The notes: generated by a model not told the origin, from the letters alone. A DNA stretch of 64,000 nt from Rhizobium sp. Leaf306 (GCF_001423425.1 NZ_LMNX01000002.1:434001-498000), one strand, 5' to 3'; counted from the stretch's first letter, positions 9,767 to 18,494 are shown. Numbers and translations are program-made.

Positions 9767-9786
9767 TGTTACACGAAAGTGTCACA
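9767..9786. promoter_or_regulatory. 8-4-8 inverted repeat upstream of the integrase
   Basis: TGTTACAC-GAAA-GTGTCACA, with one mismatch between arms. It lies 60 bp inside attL and ends just before the integrase ATG. A matching motif, TGTAACAC-GTCG-GTGTTACA, lies 63 bp inside attR. It may be an integrase or directionality-factor arm site, or an autoregulatory operator. Confidence 0.5.
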
Positions 9787-9788
9787 CC

Positions 9789-11606
9789 ATGGCTTGGAAA
9801 TCAATCTCTACGGATAGGTATTTGTACACTCGTGACGGGCGCTACTATGTGCGCAGGAGGGTTCCGGCTGAACTTCGACAGGCTGTCGGGCGCGAGTTTC
9901 TTATTACCAGCCTGAAGACTTCTGATTTCAAAGAGGCATCGCGAAAGGCCAATCACGCGATTGCTGATCACCAAAAGCTGCTGGATGAAGCCGGAGGTCG
10001 GCTGCATCCACAGGAAAACAGCAGAAATTTCGATGACCTCACTGCGCACGAGCTTGAAAAGATCGTTACGGACTGGTTCTCGACCAATTATCGTGCCGCC
10101 GCTTTAGCGTTTAGCGGTGGGGACTTGTATGTGCCAGAACCCGACGAGGTGGAACTGCCCGGCGACCTCGAGCATCGCCGATTGGAGCTTAACCGCAACG
10201 TTCTCATTCTAACCTTGCCGAACAGCCCACATCATGAACAACTGCTTCGTGGCGCTATTGAGGGATTGGCGCGGGCAAACGGTATAGCGATACGCCGCGT
10301 CAAGGTTGGGCCGATGCAGGTTCGCAGCGAAATCACCACTGATCGAGCAGGGTGGCGCTATAAGCTGTTCTTTGACCTTGTGCGTCGCGGCGTCGTGGAA
10401 TTGATGCGGCAGGAGATCGCGGACCTTGCTGTCATCCCGATGTACATTGCTGACCCTGAACTGCATGAGGTTATCCACTCGCCGACGCGGCGCAGCAAGC
10501 GCACCGTGACGTTGGCCGAGCTTATTGAAGAGTTCAAGGCTGACCCCAACCGCAAAGATATGCGCAAAAAGGTGGACGCCGATTACTCCCTGCTGTTTAG
10601 GGTTATGGATGAGGTGATCGGGTACGACCGACGCCTGCGCGACATAGAGCGGGATGATTGCAAGGCAGTTCGAGACCTTCTGCTGCGCTTGCCTGCGAAC
10701 TCCACCAAACTCTATCGCGGGATGTCGTTTGCCGAGGCCGCCGATAGAGGATCGAAAGACGGCCGGAAAGTTTTGAGCCCGGTCACGGTCAACAGCTATG
10801 TCCACAAGATGAGCGCGCTCTTCAACTACGCCGTCGTTGAGGAAGGCGCGGATAAAAATCCCGCCCGAAAGCTGGGATTGGAAGGGCACGAGCACGGGGA
10901 GGAGGATCGCCACCCCTTTGCCCGCGAGCAATTGGAGAAGATTTTCTCCGCCCCCATTTACACCGGTTGTCAGGACGATGAGAGAAACTGGGCGAAAGTG
11001 GGAAAGAGCAAGCCGAAACGCACAAAATTCTGGGTTCCGTTAATAGGCCTGTATCAGGGCATGCGCCTCAATGAAATCTGCCAGTTGCGTACCGAAGATA
11101 TACAGAGTGAAAGCGGCATATATTTCTTCAACATCAAGCCTGACATCGTTTTCGGAAAATCGAAAGCGGCTCAGGGCTATGATGATGGTGGCCGTCGAAC
11201 GAAGACGGCGTCAGCCCGACGCCGCGTGCCGGTTCATCCCACGCTTCAAGAGCTTGGCTTTTCAGAGTTCGTTGCGGCTCGCCGCGAAGCGGGCAACGAG
11301 CGGCTGTTTCCGGACCTCAAGAAAGATAGTCGAGGGTATTTTTCGGATGGATTTCAGAAATGGTTTTCCCGCCTCCTTGAGAAGCAGGGGGCGAAGAAGG
11401 AAAAGACATCTTTCCACTCGTTCCGGCACAACTGGGCGGATTCAATGCGGCTTGCCGGTGTGCCACAAGAGCGCCGCAGGCTGATAGGCGGCTGGAAGAA
11501 AACGGCAACGGACGAGAAGTACGGCTCAAGTTTGCCGATCACAGCGTTGTATGACGAAATAAGCAAGATATCGTATCAAGATATTAAGACCACTCACTTG
11601 CTGTAA
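9789..11606 (+). CDS. Tyrosine recombinase / integrase of the island
   Basis: A 605-residue site-specific integrase that would insert and excise the island at the tRNA 3' end. The N-terminal part (DGRYYVRRRVPAELRQAVG, about residues 15-33) matches the DUF6538 SAM-like domain of large phage-type integrases. The C-terminal catalytic domain shows the first Arg in GLYQGMRLNEICQL, the H-x-x-R box in FHSFRHNWADSMRLAGVP, and a late Tyr in ATDEKYGSSLPI that is the probable nucleophile. The ATG at 9789 is used because in-frame sequence upstream runs through the tRNA. It sits at the left end next to attL, as usual. The reading frame is intact, so the element may still be mobile. Confidence 0.93.
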   Translation: MAWKSISTDRYLYTRDGRYYVRRRVPAELRQAVGREFLITSLKTSDFKEASRKANHAIADHQKLLDEAGGRLHPQENSRNFDDLTAHELEKIVTDWFSTNYRAAALAFSGGDLYVPEPDEVELPGDLEHRRLELNRNVLILTLPNSPHHEQLLRGAIEGLARANGIAIRRVKVGPMQVRSEITTDRAGWRYKLFFDLVRRGVVELMRQEIADLAVIPMYIADPELHEVIHSPTRRSKRTVTLAELIEEFKADPNRKDMRKKVDADYSLLFRVMDEVIGYDRRLRDIERDDCKAVRDLLLRLPANSTKLYRGMSFAEAADRGSKDGRKVLSPVTVNSYVHKMSALFNYAVVEEGADKNPARKLGLEGHEHGEEDRHPFAREQLEKIFSAPIYTGCQDDERNWAKVGKSKPKRTKFWVPLIGLYQGMRLNEICQLRTEDIQSESGIYFFNIKPDIVFGKSKAAQGYDDGGRRTKTASARRRVPVHPTLQELGFSEFVAARREAGNERLFPDLKKDSRGYFSDGFQKWFSRLLEKQGAKKEKTSFHSFRHNWADSMRLAGVPQERRRLIGGWKKTATDEKYGSSLPITALYDEISKISYQDIKTTHLL

Positions 11607-11661
11607 TTTGAAAGAAATGCGTCATTCAATCATTATTTCTTGAATAGCTGCGAAATGAAAT

Positions 11662-12600
11662 TCACGCGCCGGGTGTTCTCCAATCCGTTGGGAGACGACG
11701 TTGGTCTCTTAAGACGACAAACTCCCCTCGTCGTAAAGCTATACTCTCGGCATCTTGGATAAGCTGTTCTCTATTGGCAGACCTTTTCCAAGCCCTTTGT
11801 GCGTTCTCTGGAAAGCAAGACCAAAGGGATGGACCGATTTGATCAACGAAACGTAGCGATAATGCTGTGTGCTGTATGTTGAAGTTATCTTGGCAAAACT
11901 GCGTGTTGCCTACCAATAGGGTGCGTATCGCTTTAGAAAGCAGAAGATCGTAGCCTAAGGCTATTGCGACTGCATCATTGATTGTCGTTCGTAGTGTGGC
12001 AAGCAATGTGTTTGCTCTGATCTCGTGCGCCGCAGCATGTCGACTTTTAGAAGCATTCACAAAAGACTGTTCCATAGAAGGAATGCCAAATCCAATTCTG
12101 CCGCCAACATGGCCAATTTGACCCCAGCCATCTTTGATCTGAAAAGTTCGCAACAGCCCTTTCACGGCAGTGGAATTTAGATTTGAAGCATCACGCCCAA
12201 AACCTAAGAAAGAAAGTTGAAACTGAGCATTCACGGTGCTTGCGATTTGTTGGCTGTGGTGTTGTACCATTGGAAGCGCATCTAATTTGTCGGACATCAT
12301 TCTTCGCGTTTGTTGCCGAAGACCATCGAGAACGTCGATGGTACCGAGGTGTTGCAACCGTTCCGGAAGCTGAGAAAAAGCAATCGGCCCCTGTCCGACC
12401 TTTTCGATTACTTCATCCGCGCGACTTTTTATGAAATCTTCAAGCATTGTGAAGCCGACCACACAAAGGCCGTTCCGGAGCATCCTTGCGCGCGTATTGT
12501 GCTCGACTTCGGTGGGAGCAAGTTCAATAAGATGTTGTACATCCAGTGCCAATTTGAAGGCTGCCACCCGCTCTATAAAATCTGATCGTGCTCGAGACAT
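11662..12600 (-). CDS. HEPN-domain protein (RiboL-PSP-HEPN / MAE_28990-like), putative RNase
   Basis: A 312-residue protein with the HEPN ribonuclease signature R-x4-H: Arg187 and His192 in SKSRHAAAHE. The layout, a helical N-terminus with GFTMLEDFIKSRADEVIEK and the catalytic motif in the middle, resembles the RiboL-PSP-HEPN proteins that are often encoded next to DUF262 proteins. Its ATG directly follows the stop codon of the DUF262 gene with no spacer, so the two are almost certainly translationally coupled and work together. HEPN proteins commonly act as toxins or antiviral RNases; activity here is inferred, not shown. It is convergent with the integrase gene. Confidence 0.72.
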   Translation of the reverse strand: MSRARSDFIERVAAFKLALDVQHLIELAPTEVEHNTRARMLRNGLCVVGFTMLEDFIKSRADEVIEKVGQGPIAFSQLPERLQHLGTIDVLDGLRQQTRRMMSDKLDALPMVQHHSQQIASTVNAQFQLSFLGFGRDASNLNSTAVKGLLRTFQIKDGWGQIGHVGGRIGFGIPSMEQSFVNASKSRHAAAHEIRANTLLATLRTTINDAVAIALGYDLLLSKAIRTLLVGNTQFCQDNFNIQHTALSLRFVDQIGPSLWSCFPENAQRAWKRSANREQLIQDAESIALRRGEFVVLRDQRRLPTDWRTPGA

Positions 12601-13671
12601 TCAAATTGCTGCTCGAAGAATATCGCTCATGATTTGAACGCGGTACCTGATGCGAGACGGCGTGTTCGTCGCTGTTCGGATTGCTTCGTCAAAGGCCTCA
12701 TTGTTTTCCACTGCTTCGATTGTTGCGTCCACAACCTGCTGCTTCTTGTTCGTAATGCTTGCTAACTCATGGTCTTGTAGCAGGCTAATTGCGACCATTT
12801 GAGCATCGTACATCCCGGCGATCAGGAGGTCGCGCCAACCCACGCCGACGGGCCGTTTGAATGCGTACTCATCCCAAATAGCTTCGCTGAAATGGATACA
12901 TCTCTCGAACTGATGCCGAATATTGCTCAGGAAGCTATGTGCTGGATGCTGGAAATGCATCATGAACTCATCCATGGAACGCGATAAGCTGCCTGAGAAG
13001 TCCTCCCATCTGTCCGACAGAGTAAGAAACCTTAAGACGTACTCGGCATCGGACATGTTTCGATATGCTGAAGATTTATCGCTGGTTATCTTGAGTTGCC
13101 GGCGTAAAAAATCGTTCTCAGCCAATCGATAGATAAGATCGTTAAGCTCGCCACGAAACGCTACGTTCCGAATTTCTTGAGCATTGAGGCGTTCTCCGCC
13201 CCTATTGAGCCGCAGGAACACCTGATATTTCAGGTCGGGATGGGACTGTTTTAAGAGGGTTACAACTCTCAGATAAGGGCGAATTGCAAGGGCGTTTCGA
13301 AGCTCTGCTGGTAAATCTTTGTAGTGAAACCCATCCAATTCTTGAAAGGCCGACAGATTTTTTAACCTGAACTCGTTATTCAAAAATGCTGTGATCGATA
13401 TAATACGCTGCTTCCCATCGATAATTGAATATCTTCCAAAGTCATCTTCAGAAAGATAGATCGGCGGCACGGGAATGTTTAACAAGAAACTTTCAATCAA
13501 TGCCGATTGACGCTCGCTTTCCCAGCGTTCACGTCTTTGGAAACTTGGCGCAACATCGATTGAACCCCGTGATACCATGTTTGCTATAGTATCAAGCGAG
13601 AGATCAGAAGCCTGCAATACAAGATCATCTTGTGCGTCAAGGAAAAGTCTTGTGATTTCTACTGGCTTCAT
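12601..13671 (-). CDS. DUF262 (ParB/GmrSD-like) domain-containing protein
   Basis: A 356-residue protein whose N-terminal half is a DUF262 domain. It shows PSFQRRERWESERQSALIES (about residues 42-61), the nucleotide-handling motif IIDGKQRIISI (about 83-93) and LNRGGERLNAQEIRN. The same domain forms the GmrS-like part of type IV restriction enzymes, where it uses NTPs, but the GmrD-type HNH domain (DUF1524) is not seen here. The C-terminal half is helical and unassigned. AGGCGG sits just before the ATG. First gene of a two-gene unit with the HEPN protein; a regulatory or antidote role for that partner is an inference. Confidence 0.8.
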   Translation of the reverse strand: MKPVEITRLFLDAQDDLVLQASDLSLDTIANMVSRGSIDVAPSFQRRERWESERQSALIESFLLNIPVPPIYLSEDDFGRYSIIDGKQRIISITAFLNNEFRLKNLSAFQELDGFHYKDLPAELRNALAIRPYLRVVTLLKQSHPDLKYQVFLRLNRGGERLNAQEIRNVAFRGELNDLIYRLAENDFLRRQLKITSDKSSAYRNMSDAEYVLRFLTLSDRWEDFSGSLSRSMDEFMMHFQHPAHSFLSNIRHQFERCIHFSEAIWDEYAFKRPVGVGWRDLLIAGMYDAQMVAISLLQDHELASITNKKQQVVDATIEAVENNEAFDEAIRTATNTPSRIRYRVQIMSDILRAAI

Positions 13672-14166
13672 TTTTCCGCCTAAATATTTCCGGCTGTGTT
13701 GATTAAACGGTCCTCTAGACGGGCTCGGCTAGTGGATGTAAATTTCGCTTGTTCGGAAACTATAACGGGACCGACTAGTGGGGGTACCATGAAATTATCG
13801 CAGAAAAACATCACTTCCGATCCGTGCCGATTGCCACGCGCACTATAGCCGATGCTGTAGTCATTTTCTGCCTCTCGACCCGAGCCGTCCAAATCTCGAA
13901 TACTATTCAGACTATAAGCACAGGCAACAGTCTAGTGTTTCCCTGCATTACCAACAGCTTGTTACGCCCACTCTTGAACGCACGGCACGTCGTGTCACTA
14001 GCACGCGCGCTCTTGGGACGCCAATGGACAGAGTTTCGTCGCTCTGAACCTTGCCTCAGTGAGACATCCCCAATCCATTTAGCTGGTGTCTCAATAGAGT
14101 TAGCTCTGGCTTTTGGTGCAACTTGTTGCATTGTGTCAACGAAGCTATTGAGACAAAGGGCGGGAC
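13672..14166. other. Divergent control region between the DUF262 and resolvase genes
   Basis: About 495 bp without a gene I can support. The end near the resolvase is rich in inverted repeats: TGTCTCAATAG (14087-14097) with CTATTGAGACA (14145-14155), TGCAAC-TT-GTTGCA (14117-14130), and a further TGAGACA at 14060. It probably contains the resolvase binding region and the promoters of both flanking units. Confidence 0.55.
14087..14155. promoter_or_regulatory. Candidate res site / resolvase operator
   Basis: A perfect 11-bp inverted repeat, TGTCTCAATAG and CTATTGAGACA, separated by 47 bp, with a second palindrome TGCAAC-TT-GTTGCA between the arms. It ends 11 bp before the resolvase ATG. Small serine resolvases usually bind paired inverted sites next to their own gene. 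Confidence 0.5.
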
Positions 14167-14730
14167 ATGCTGGTTGGGTACGCGCGAACTTCAACTGCTG
14201 AACAGGCTGCCGGGCTGCACGCGCAGGTGCGAGACCTGAAAAATGTCGTCGGATGCGAGAAGATTTTCAGCGAGCAGGTTTCATCGGTTGGCCAACGTTC
14301 GCAGCTTATTGCTGCCTTGGACTTTGTCCGGGAAGGTGACACCTTAGTCGTTACCAGGCTGGACCGTCTGGCGCGGTCTACGTCCCACCTGTTGTCGCTG
14401 GTCGAGCAGTTGGATGGAAAAGGTGTAGCTCTTCGTATTCTCGACTTTGGGGGTGGCGAGGTAGACACGAAATCCCCCTCCGGCAGAATGCTGCTAACAG
14501 TCTTCGCTGCCATGGCTCAATTCGAGCGTGAGGTGATGCTGCAACGGCAGCGAGAAGGTATTCTCGCAGCGAAGGCTGCCGGGAAGTACAAAGGCCGCGC
14601 TCCTACCGCGCGCGAAAAGTCCGAGGACGTTCTCGCGCTCAAGGCCCGTAGTGTGGGAGCAAGCAGTATCGCCCGGCAAATAGGTATCAGCCGCGCTTCG
14701 GTTTACCGCATCCTCGGCAATTCGGCTTAG
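14167..14730 (+). CDS. Serine recombinase, resolvase/invertase family
   Basis: A 187-residue small serine recombinase. The catalytic domain begins MLVGYARTSTAEQ with the nucleophilic Ser in ARTSTAEQ, and continues with VVTRLDRLARSTSHLL and MLLTVFAAMAQFEREVMLQR. A helix-turn-helix of the HTH_7 type ends the protein (VGASSIARQIGISRASVYRIL). Length is normal for Tn3-type resolvases and DNA invertases, so it looks complete. Inverted repeats just upstream may be its site. Its TAG stop overlaps the TAA stop of the convergent KAP gene (TTAG). It may resolve cointegrates or invert a segment; no transposase is present nearby. Confidence 0.92.
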   Translation: MLVGYARTSTAEQAAGLHAQVRDLKNVVGCEKIFSEQVSSVGQRSQLIAALDFVREGDTLVVTRLDRLARSTSHLLSLVEQLDGKGVALRILDFGGGEVDTKSPSGRMLLTVFAAMAQFEREVMLQRQREGILAAKAAGKYKGRAPTAREKSEDVLALKARSVGASSIARQIGISRASVYRILGNSA

Positions 14731-16091
14731 GCAGGAAGAAGGCGGTCGATTACAGAGTTTGCAGTATGTTTAACGATATCCGGCCTACTGCCAAAGCTGT
14801 AGTCGAAAGACAGCGACCGACCGAACTCACCGAACTCCTCCGGCACCACTTCTATCAGTAGATATGTCCACCATTTCTCTTCCCATCCCATCTTACCGTC
14901 TCGGTTTTCATCAGGCGGGAAACGAAGAAATTCCTTCACCTCGGGAAGAGTGAGCGTTCCAAGCTTGGCTTTTCTGTAGAGGTCGGGACGGAGCATTTTC
15001 ATCATCACCAACCCGCCCATGATCGCGCCGAGCTGAAGCCGGTTCTTCGGTGTCAATCCGATTGACAATGCCAGAATGGCAAATGCGCGCTCTAATGTCC
15101 GAAAACCCATCCCCTCGTACCGGATAAGGCGAATGATGGTCTCTACCGAAGCATCAAGAGGGCTCTCATGGCCGCCGCGGATCGAGAGACTGCTCGCAAG
15201 ATGGCGAGCATACTTATGGAGATCGCTTCGCCTTTCATCTTCCACCGCCTCGACATTAAGAATGGTGAGATTGATGAACTTTTGAAGGTAAGCCGCTGCA
15301 TCGATAGTACCGCCATATGCGTACTTAACGGAGCCTTGAAGCTGCGCAAGGTGAACACCCAAAACGAAATGCACATTCGGCACGGCCATGAAGTGCTTGA
15401 TGCGTTCCAAGAGCGACAAAGCAAAATGCGGCTTGCACCGGTCAAGTTCATCTATGATGAACACAAGCGGCTTCTGCGGCTCCCCCTCGGCGGGCGGAGA
15501 CATTAAAGCAGGCAGATTTGCCAAGGCGATGCGGAAACTCTCCGCGACCTCCTTTTGTTTTCGGGGCTGATACAGCAGCTGCTCCATATATGCTTCAGCC
15601 GCGCCCTCAACTTCCTTGCCGATGTCCTCGCCAAGGCCGCTGAAATCGTCGGAGCTGAGCACGCCAGCCGAAGCCGCACGAACGGCAGCTTTAACGCCTA
15701 GCCGGGCGGCCCCTTTAAATAGCAAGGCGCCGAGATTTGTCGCCTTCTCCTTGAAGCTGTCTGTAACCCTTTCGGTTGCAGGTATTTGCTCCTCGGCTAG
15801 CTCTACGATTTCTCGGGCCAGTGCCGCGAACGCATCTTCCACGTAGTCGTTTTCAAAGGCATCAAAGAAGATAACAGGGTGTCCAGCATTACGGAGTTCG
15901 CCTGCCCAAAGCTTCAAGAAGGTTGTTTTACCAGAGCCCCACTGCCCGTCGAACGCGATCACCAGTGGGTCTTCGACAGTGGCTACGAGGTTAGACATTC
16001 CGTTGGCGAGGTCTGCTTTTGCAAACAGGTCTTTGCCAGTGGAAAAGCCCTCATTGTCACCGATTTCCAGCGGCTTCGGGTAAATCCTCAT
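14727..16091 (-). CDS. KAP family P-loop NTPase
   Basis: A 454-residue NTPase of the KAP family. Walker A is FDGQWGSGKTTFLKLW (about residues 48-63) and Walker B is PLVFIIDELDRCKP (about 208-221). Between them lies a helical insertion with a Gly/Ala-rich stretch (about 120-150) that could associate with membrane, as in many KAP proteins. The second of two close ATGs is chosen because AGGAGG sits 6 nt before it, whereas it abuts the first ATG at 16097. KAP NTPases occur in several anti-phage systems, for example QatA of Qat, but no QatB, QatC or QatD partner is here. It is divergent from the nuclease operon that starts at 16426. Confidence 0.88.
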   Translation of the reverse strand: MRIYPKPLEIGDNEGFSTGKDLFAKADLANGMSNLVATVEDPLVIAFDGQWGSGKTTFLKLWAGELRNAGHPVIFFDAFENDYVEDAFAALAREIVELAEEQIPATERVTDSFKEKATNLGALLFKGAARLGVKAAVRAASAGVLSSDDFSGLGEDIGKEVEGAAEAYMEQLLYQPRKQKEVAESFRIALANLPALMSPPAEGEPQKPLVFIIDELDRCKPHFALSLLERIKHFMAVPNVHFVLGVHLAQLQGSVKYAYGGTIDAAAYLQKFINLTILNVEAVEDERRSDLHKYARHLASSLSIRGGHESPLDASVETIIRLIRYEGMGFRTLERAFAILALSIGLTPKNRLQLGAIMGGLVMMKMLRPDLYRKAKLGTLTLPEVKEFLRFPPDENRDGKMGWEEKWWTYLLIEVVPEEFGEFGRSLSFDYSFGSRPDIVKHTANSVIDRLLPA

Positions 16092-16425
16092 CTTCATCCT
16101 CCTAACTTTTTGCAAATGCTGCCACCCACAGATGAAGTCTGCAACAGCTTCGCCTTTGACAAACGCGCCTATCCACGCGAATAAGAATGTAGAGCGGTAC
16201 GTGGCCGCTTCGGGGCGTGGAAACCCCACACGAGCGGTTGGTGCTGACCGAGAGGCACCAAACTCCTTGACCTATGGTCGGAGAGCCTGTGGCGTATGCA
16301 ACAGGTTCACCCGAACTAAAGGCCATGGGGGTCGTCTCGTGCGGCTTTCCAACTCCCCGATCACCAGAGGATCAAAGGGGCAATTCGCGGGGACGGACCG
16401 CGACAAACGCCCCACAGGGACGTTG
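16092..16425. other. Divergent intergenic region between the KAP and nuclease genes
   Basis: About 330 bp that would hold both promoters. The nuclease frame stays open upstream to 16132, but the extra 98 residues are Arg-rich, look non-coding, and resemble no family. No strong operator-like palindrome was noticed. Confidence 0.5.
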
Positions 16426-17520
16426 ATGGAAACGCTATTCGCGCACCTCGCGACACGGTTTGCGCCATCGCCGGAAAATATCGCGATTGAAGCTCTAGGC
16501 TTCATTCTGCAACGCTCCCGGGCAGCACGGTCGGCATTCACCGGCATCGCCAGTGCCGGAGGCCTCGACCTGCCCGATGATTTATCATTCGCCACGCAAG
16601 CAGTTGCGGAGGATGACGGACGCCCGGACATTGAGGGCTACAGCACCGACTTCCAGCGGCGCGTTATTGCCGAGACCAAATTTCACGCAGGCTTGACCAT
16701 CAACCAGCCGCTTACCTACGCCGCTCGGCTTTTACCGGACGCACCTTCAGCGCTGCTCTTTATCATTCCGGCGGCCCGCATGTCGTCACTCTGGTCGGAG
16801 CTTACACGGCGGCTCAAGGCCGGCGAATATGCTGTGTCCGCGCGCCTGGAAGTGCAGCCCGAACTATGGTCCGCTGTATTCGGCAACGGCCATCATTTTT
16901 TGCTCGTCAGTTGGCGGGCGGTGCTCTCGGCCATTGTGCGCGAGATGGAAACTGCTCGGGAGACCGAGAGGCTGGAAGACGTGCGTCAGCTTCAAGGCCT
17001 TTGCGAGCGAATGGATAGCCAAGCCTTCCTTCCGCTCCGCTCTGAGGAACTGACCGGCACCGACGCGCCGCGCCGTTATCTGCAATTCTGCGATCTTGTT
17101 AACGACGTTGGCGAAGAACTCGTCGCCTCCGGTCTGTGTGACCGCAAGGGGCTACAAGCGGGCGGCGGTCATGGCTATTTTGGTCGATATCTCCGCTCCC
17201 ATGGCGTCGTATTTTATCTCGGCTTTGACTGTGCGGCATGGCTAGCGCACAAGCACTCACCGATATGGCTCCGCTTCGATCAATACTCATCGCCCGAGGT
17301 GCTGGCGATCATCAACCGGCGTGCAACGACCGAAACCCGATGGCCCACAGTAGTCGAAAGTCCTAGGCGCATCATGATCCCGCTTGCGGTCGCTCCGGGA
17401 AGCGAGAAGCCGGAGATCGTCTCCGACATCGCCGTGCAGGTCGGCAAGGTGCTTGCCTCAATCTTCCGCGTCCTGCCGCCAGCGTTCAACGTCGAGGCAG
17501 CAGAGGGCATGCGGCTTTGA
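16426..17520 (+). CDS. PD-(D/E)XK nuclease-like protein
   Basis: A 364-residue protein whose N-terminal third carries a PD-(D/E)XK signature: Asp68 in GRPDIEGY, then Glu83-Thr-Lys85 in VIAETKFHAGLTINQPL, followed by TYAARLL. This arrangement, with Leu-Thr and Gln after the E-x-K strand, is typical of restriction-endonuclease-fold proteins in defence islands. The rest is unassigned. The start at 16426 (METLFAHLATRF) is chosen because the upstream in-frame sequence looks non-coding. It leads a three-gene operon: the next gene overlaps its stop codon. Divergent placement next to the KAP NTPase suggests a joint system; target and trigger are unknown. Confidence 0.72.
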   Translation: METLFAHLATRFAPSPENIAIEALGFILQRSRAARSAFTGIASAGGLDLPDDLSFATQAVAEDDGRPDIEGYSTDFQRRVIAETKFHAGLTINQPLTYAARLLPDAPSALLFIIPAARMSSLWSELTRRLKAGEYAVSARLEVQPELWSAVFGNGHHFLLVSWRAVLSAIVREMETARETERLEDVRQLQGLCERMDSQAFLPLRSEELTGTDAPRRYLQFCDLVNDVGEELVASGLCDRKGLQAGGGHGYFGRYLRSHGVVFYLGFDCAAWLAHKHSPIWLRFDQYSSPEVLAIINRRATTETRWPTVVESPRRIMIPLAVAPGSEKPEIVSDIAVQVGKVLASIFRVLPPAFNVEAAEGMRL

Positions 17521-17963
17521 AGGGCTTGCGGAAATGGCGGTGGGGCGAGCTTCCGACATATAACGGCTTCACCCACGCGGAGCGGGTCAGGGGCTGGCAG
17601 GCGATCCATTTCCTCATCGATAACGGATGGGCGCAACGCTCGAATATTTGTTGCATCTCCGGCGATACAAACATGCCGAGGCTCCACTCGGAAACGTACT
17701 ACTCTTGGGAGCCATATACGATAAGCCACTCGATCCATATGGCTCTGCACCAACGCTTCCGGCAACCCGCCCCTTGGAGGCGGATCGTGGATCGATACAG
17801 CGTCGACGGTGCGGAGTGGTATGCCCGGCTGTCGCTAGAGCCTGTTGATCTTGCGGCGCAGCTACGGGCCGACTATGGGCCTGAGATCACCGATTTGTTC
17901 GCTCGCGTTCCGGTTCCAGTAGGTACGATCATTCCCCACCATCAGATATACCGACAGGAGTAG
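17517..17963 (+). CDS. Hypothetical protein, possibly a degenerate HNH-like fold
   Basis: A 148-residue protein I do not recognise with certainty. It starts at a TTG overlapping the upstream stop (TTGA), with AGAGGG 9-10 nt before it, so it is translationally coupled to the nuclease gene. The middle segment, CCISGDTNMPRLHSETYY then ISHSIHMALHQRFRQP, recalls HNH endonucleases in the spacing of LHSE and of H-x5-H-x-RF, but the usual zinc Cys pairs are missing. It could be an inactive or divergent HNH protein or an unrelated fold; that reading is weak. No signal peptide or membrane segment is seen. Confidence 0.6.
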   Translation: MKGLRKWRWGELPTYNGFTHAERVRGWQAIHFLIDNGWAQRSNICCISGDTNMPRLHSETYYSWEPYTISHSIHMALHQRFRQPAPWRRIVDRYSVDGAEWYARLSLEPVDLAAQLRADYGPEITDLFARVPVPVGTIIPHHQIYRQE

Positions 17964-17966
17964 AGT

Positions 17967-18494
17967 ATGGGCATCAAGGTATTGGCCGGTGACTGGGAGC
18001 CCGGCACTGCTTGCATTTTTGAACCGGCGTTCTTCGGCAAGCCAGATCGTATACGACTGGCGAGAGTGTTCGGGCCGGAATACCCGGCAGACGAAGTTGT
18101 AAGCATCCACGTCGTCACGGAGCAGAACAGCACGTCGATCCTGAAGAAAGCGGGCTGGGGCCTTATTGGAAGTGCAGTGCTTGGACCTGTAGGCTTGCTT
18201 GCGGGCGTCCTCGGAGGCGGGAACCGTCACGAAAAGATCGTGGCCATAGAGTTCGCGGATGGAAAGCGCGCTCTCCTCCAATGCGGCGCGAAGAGCTACG
18301 GCGATATTATGCGGCTGTCCTTCCGCAGGAGCCCCGAAACGGCTCGTATCGACATGCCGAATACCCTGCCGAACGCTTTTCGGAAGGATGCTGCCTTCGC
18401 GCCGGAAGCGCGTCGTGAAACCGCGCCTACGCAATCCGCTCCAGATTTCATGAAGAGCGTAACAATTTCGTTCGGAAGAGGAAGCGCAAAATGA
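17967..18494 (+). CDS. Hypothetical protein with Gly-rich hydrophobic segment
   Basis: A 175-residue protein with CAGGAG 6 nt before its ATG and only 3 nt after the previous stop, so it is the third gene of the nuclease operon. A hydrophobic Gly-rich stretch (KKAGWGLIGSAVLGPVGLLA, about residues 60-79, then GVLGGG) could insert in or associate with a membrane. It is flanked by beta-rich segments (DEVVSIHVVTEQN, KIVAIEFADGKRALLQCG). The C-terminus is polar and looks disordered. I recognise no named domain. A small membrane-associated partner in a nuclease/KAP operon would suit an effector or scaffold, but that is speculation. Confidence 0.65.
   Translation: MGIKVLAGDWEPGTACIFEPAFFGKPDRIRLARVFGPEYPADEVVSIHVVTEQNSTSILKKAGWGLIGSAVLGPVGLLAGVLGGGNRHEKIVAIEFADGKRALLQCGAKSYGDIMRLSFRRSPETARIDMPNTLPNAFRKDAAFAPEARRETAPTQSAPDFMKSVTISFGRGSAK

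Noticed and set aside
14727..16091. KAP NTPase taken as QatA of a Qat system
   Set aside because: No QatB, QueC-like QatC or TatD-like QatD gene is encoded beside it; only the NTPase family is shared.
16132..16425. 98-codon N-terminal extension of the PD-(D/E)XK gene
   Set aside because: It overlaps the divergent control region of the KAP gene, has unusual composition and no similarity; MET at 16426 begins the folded part.
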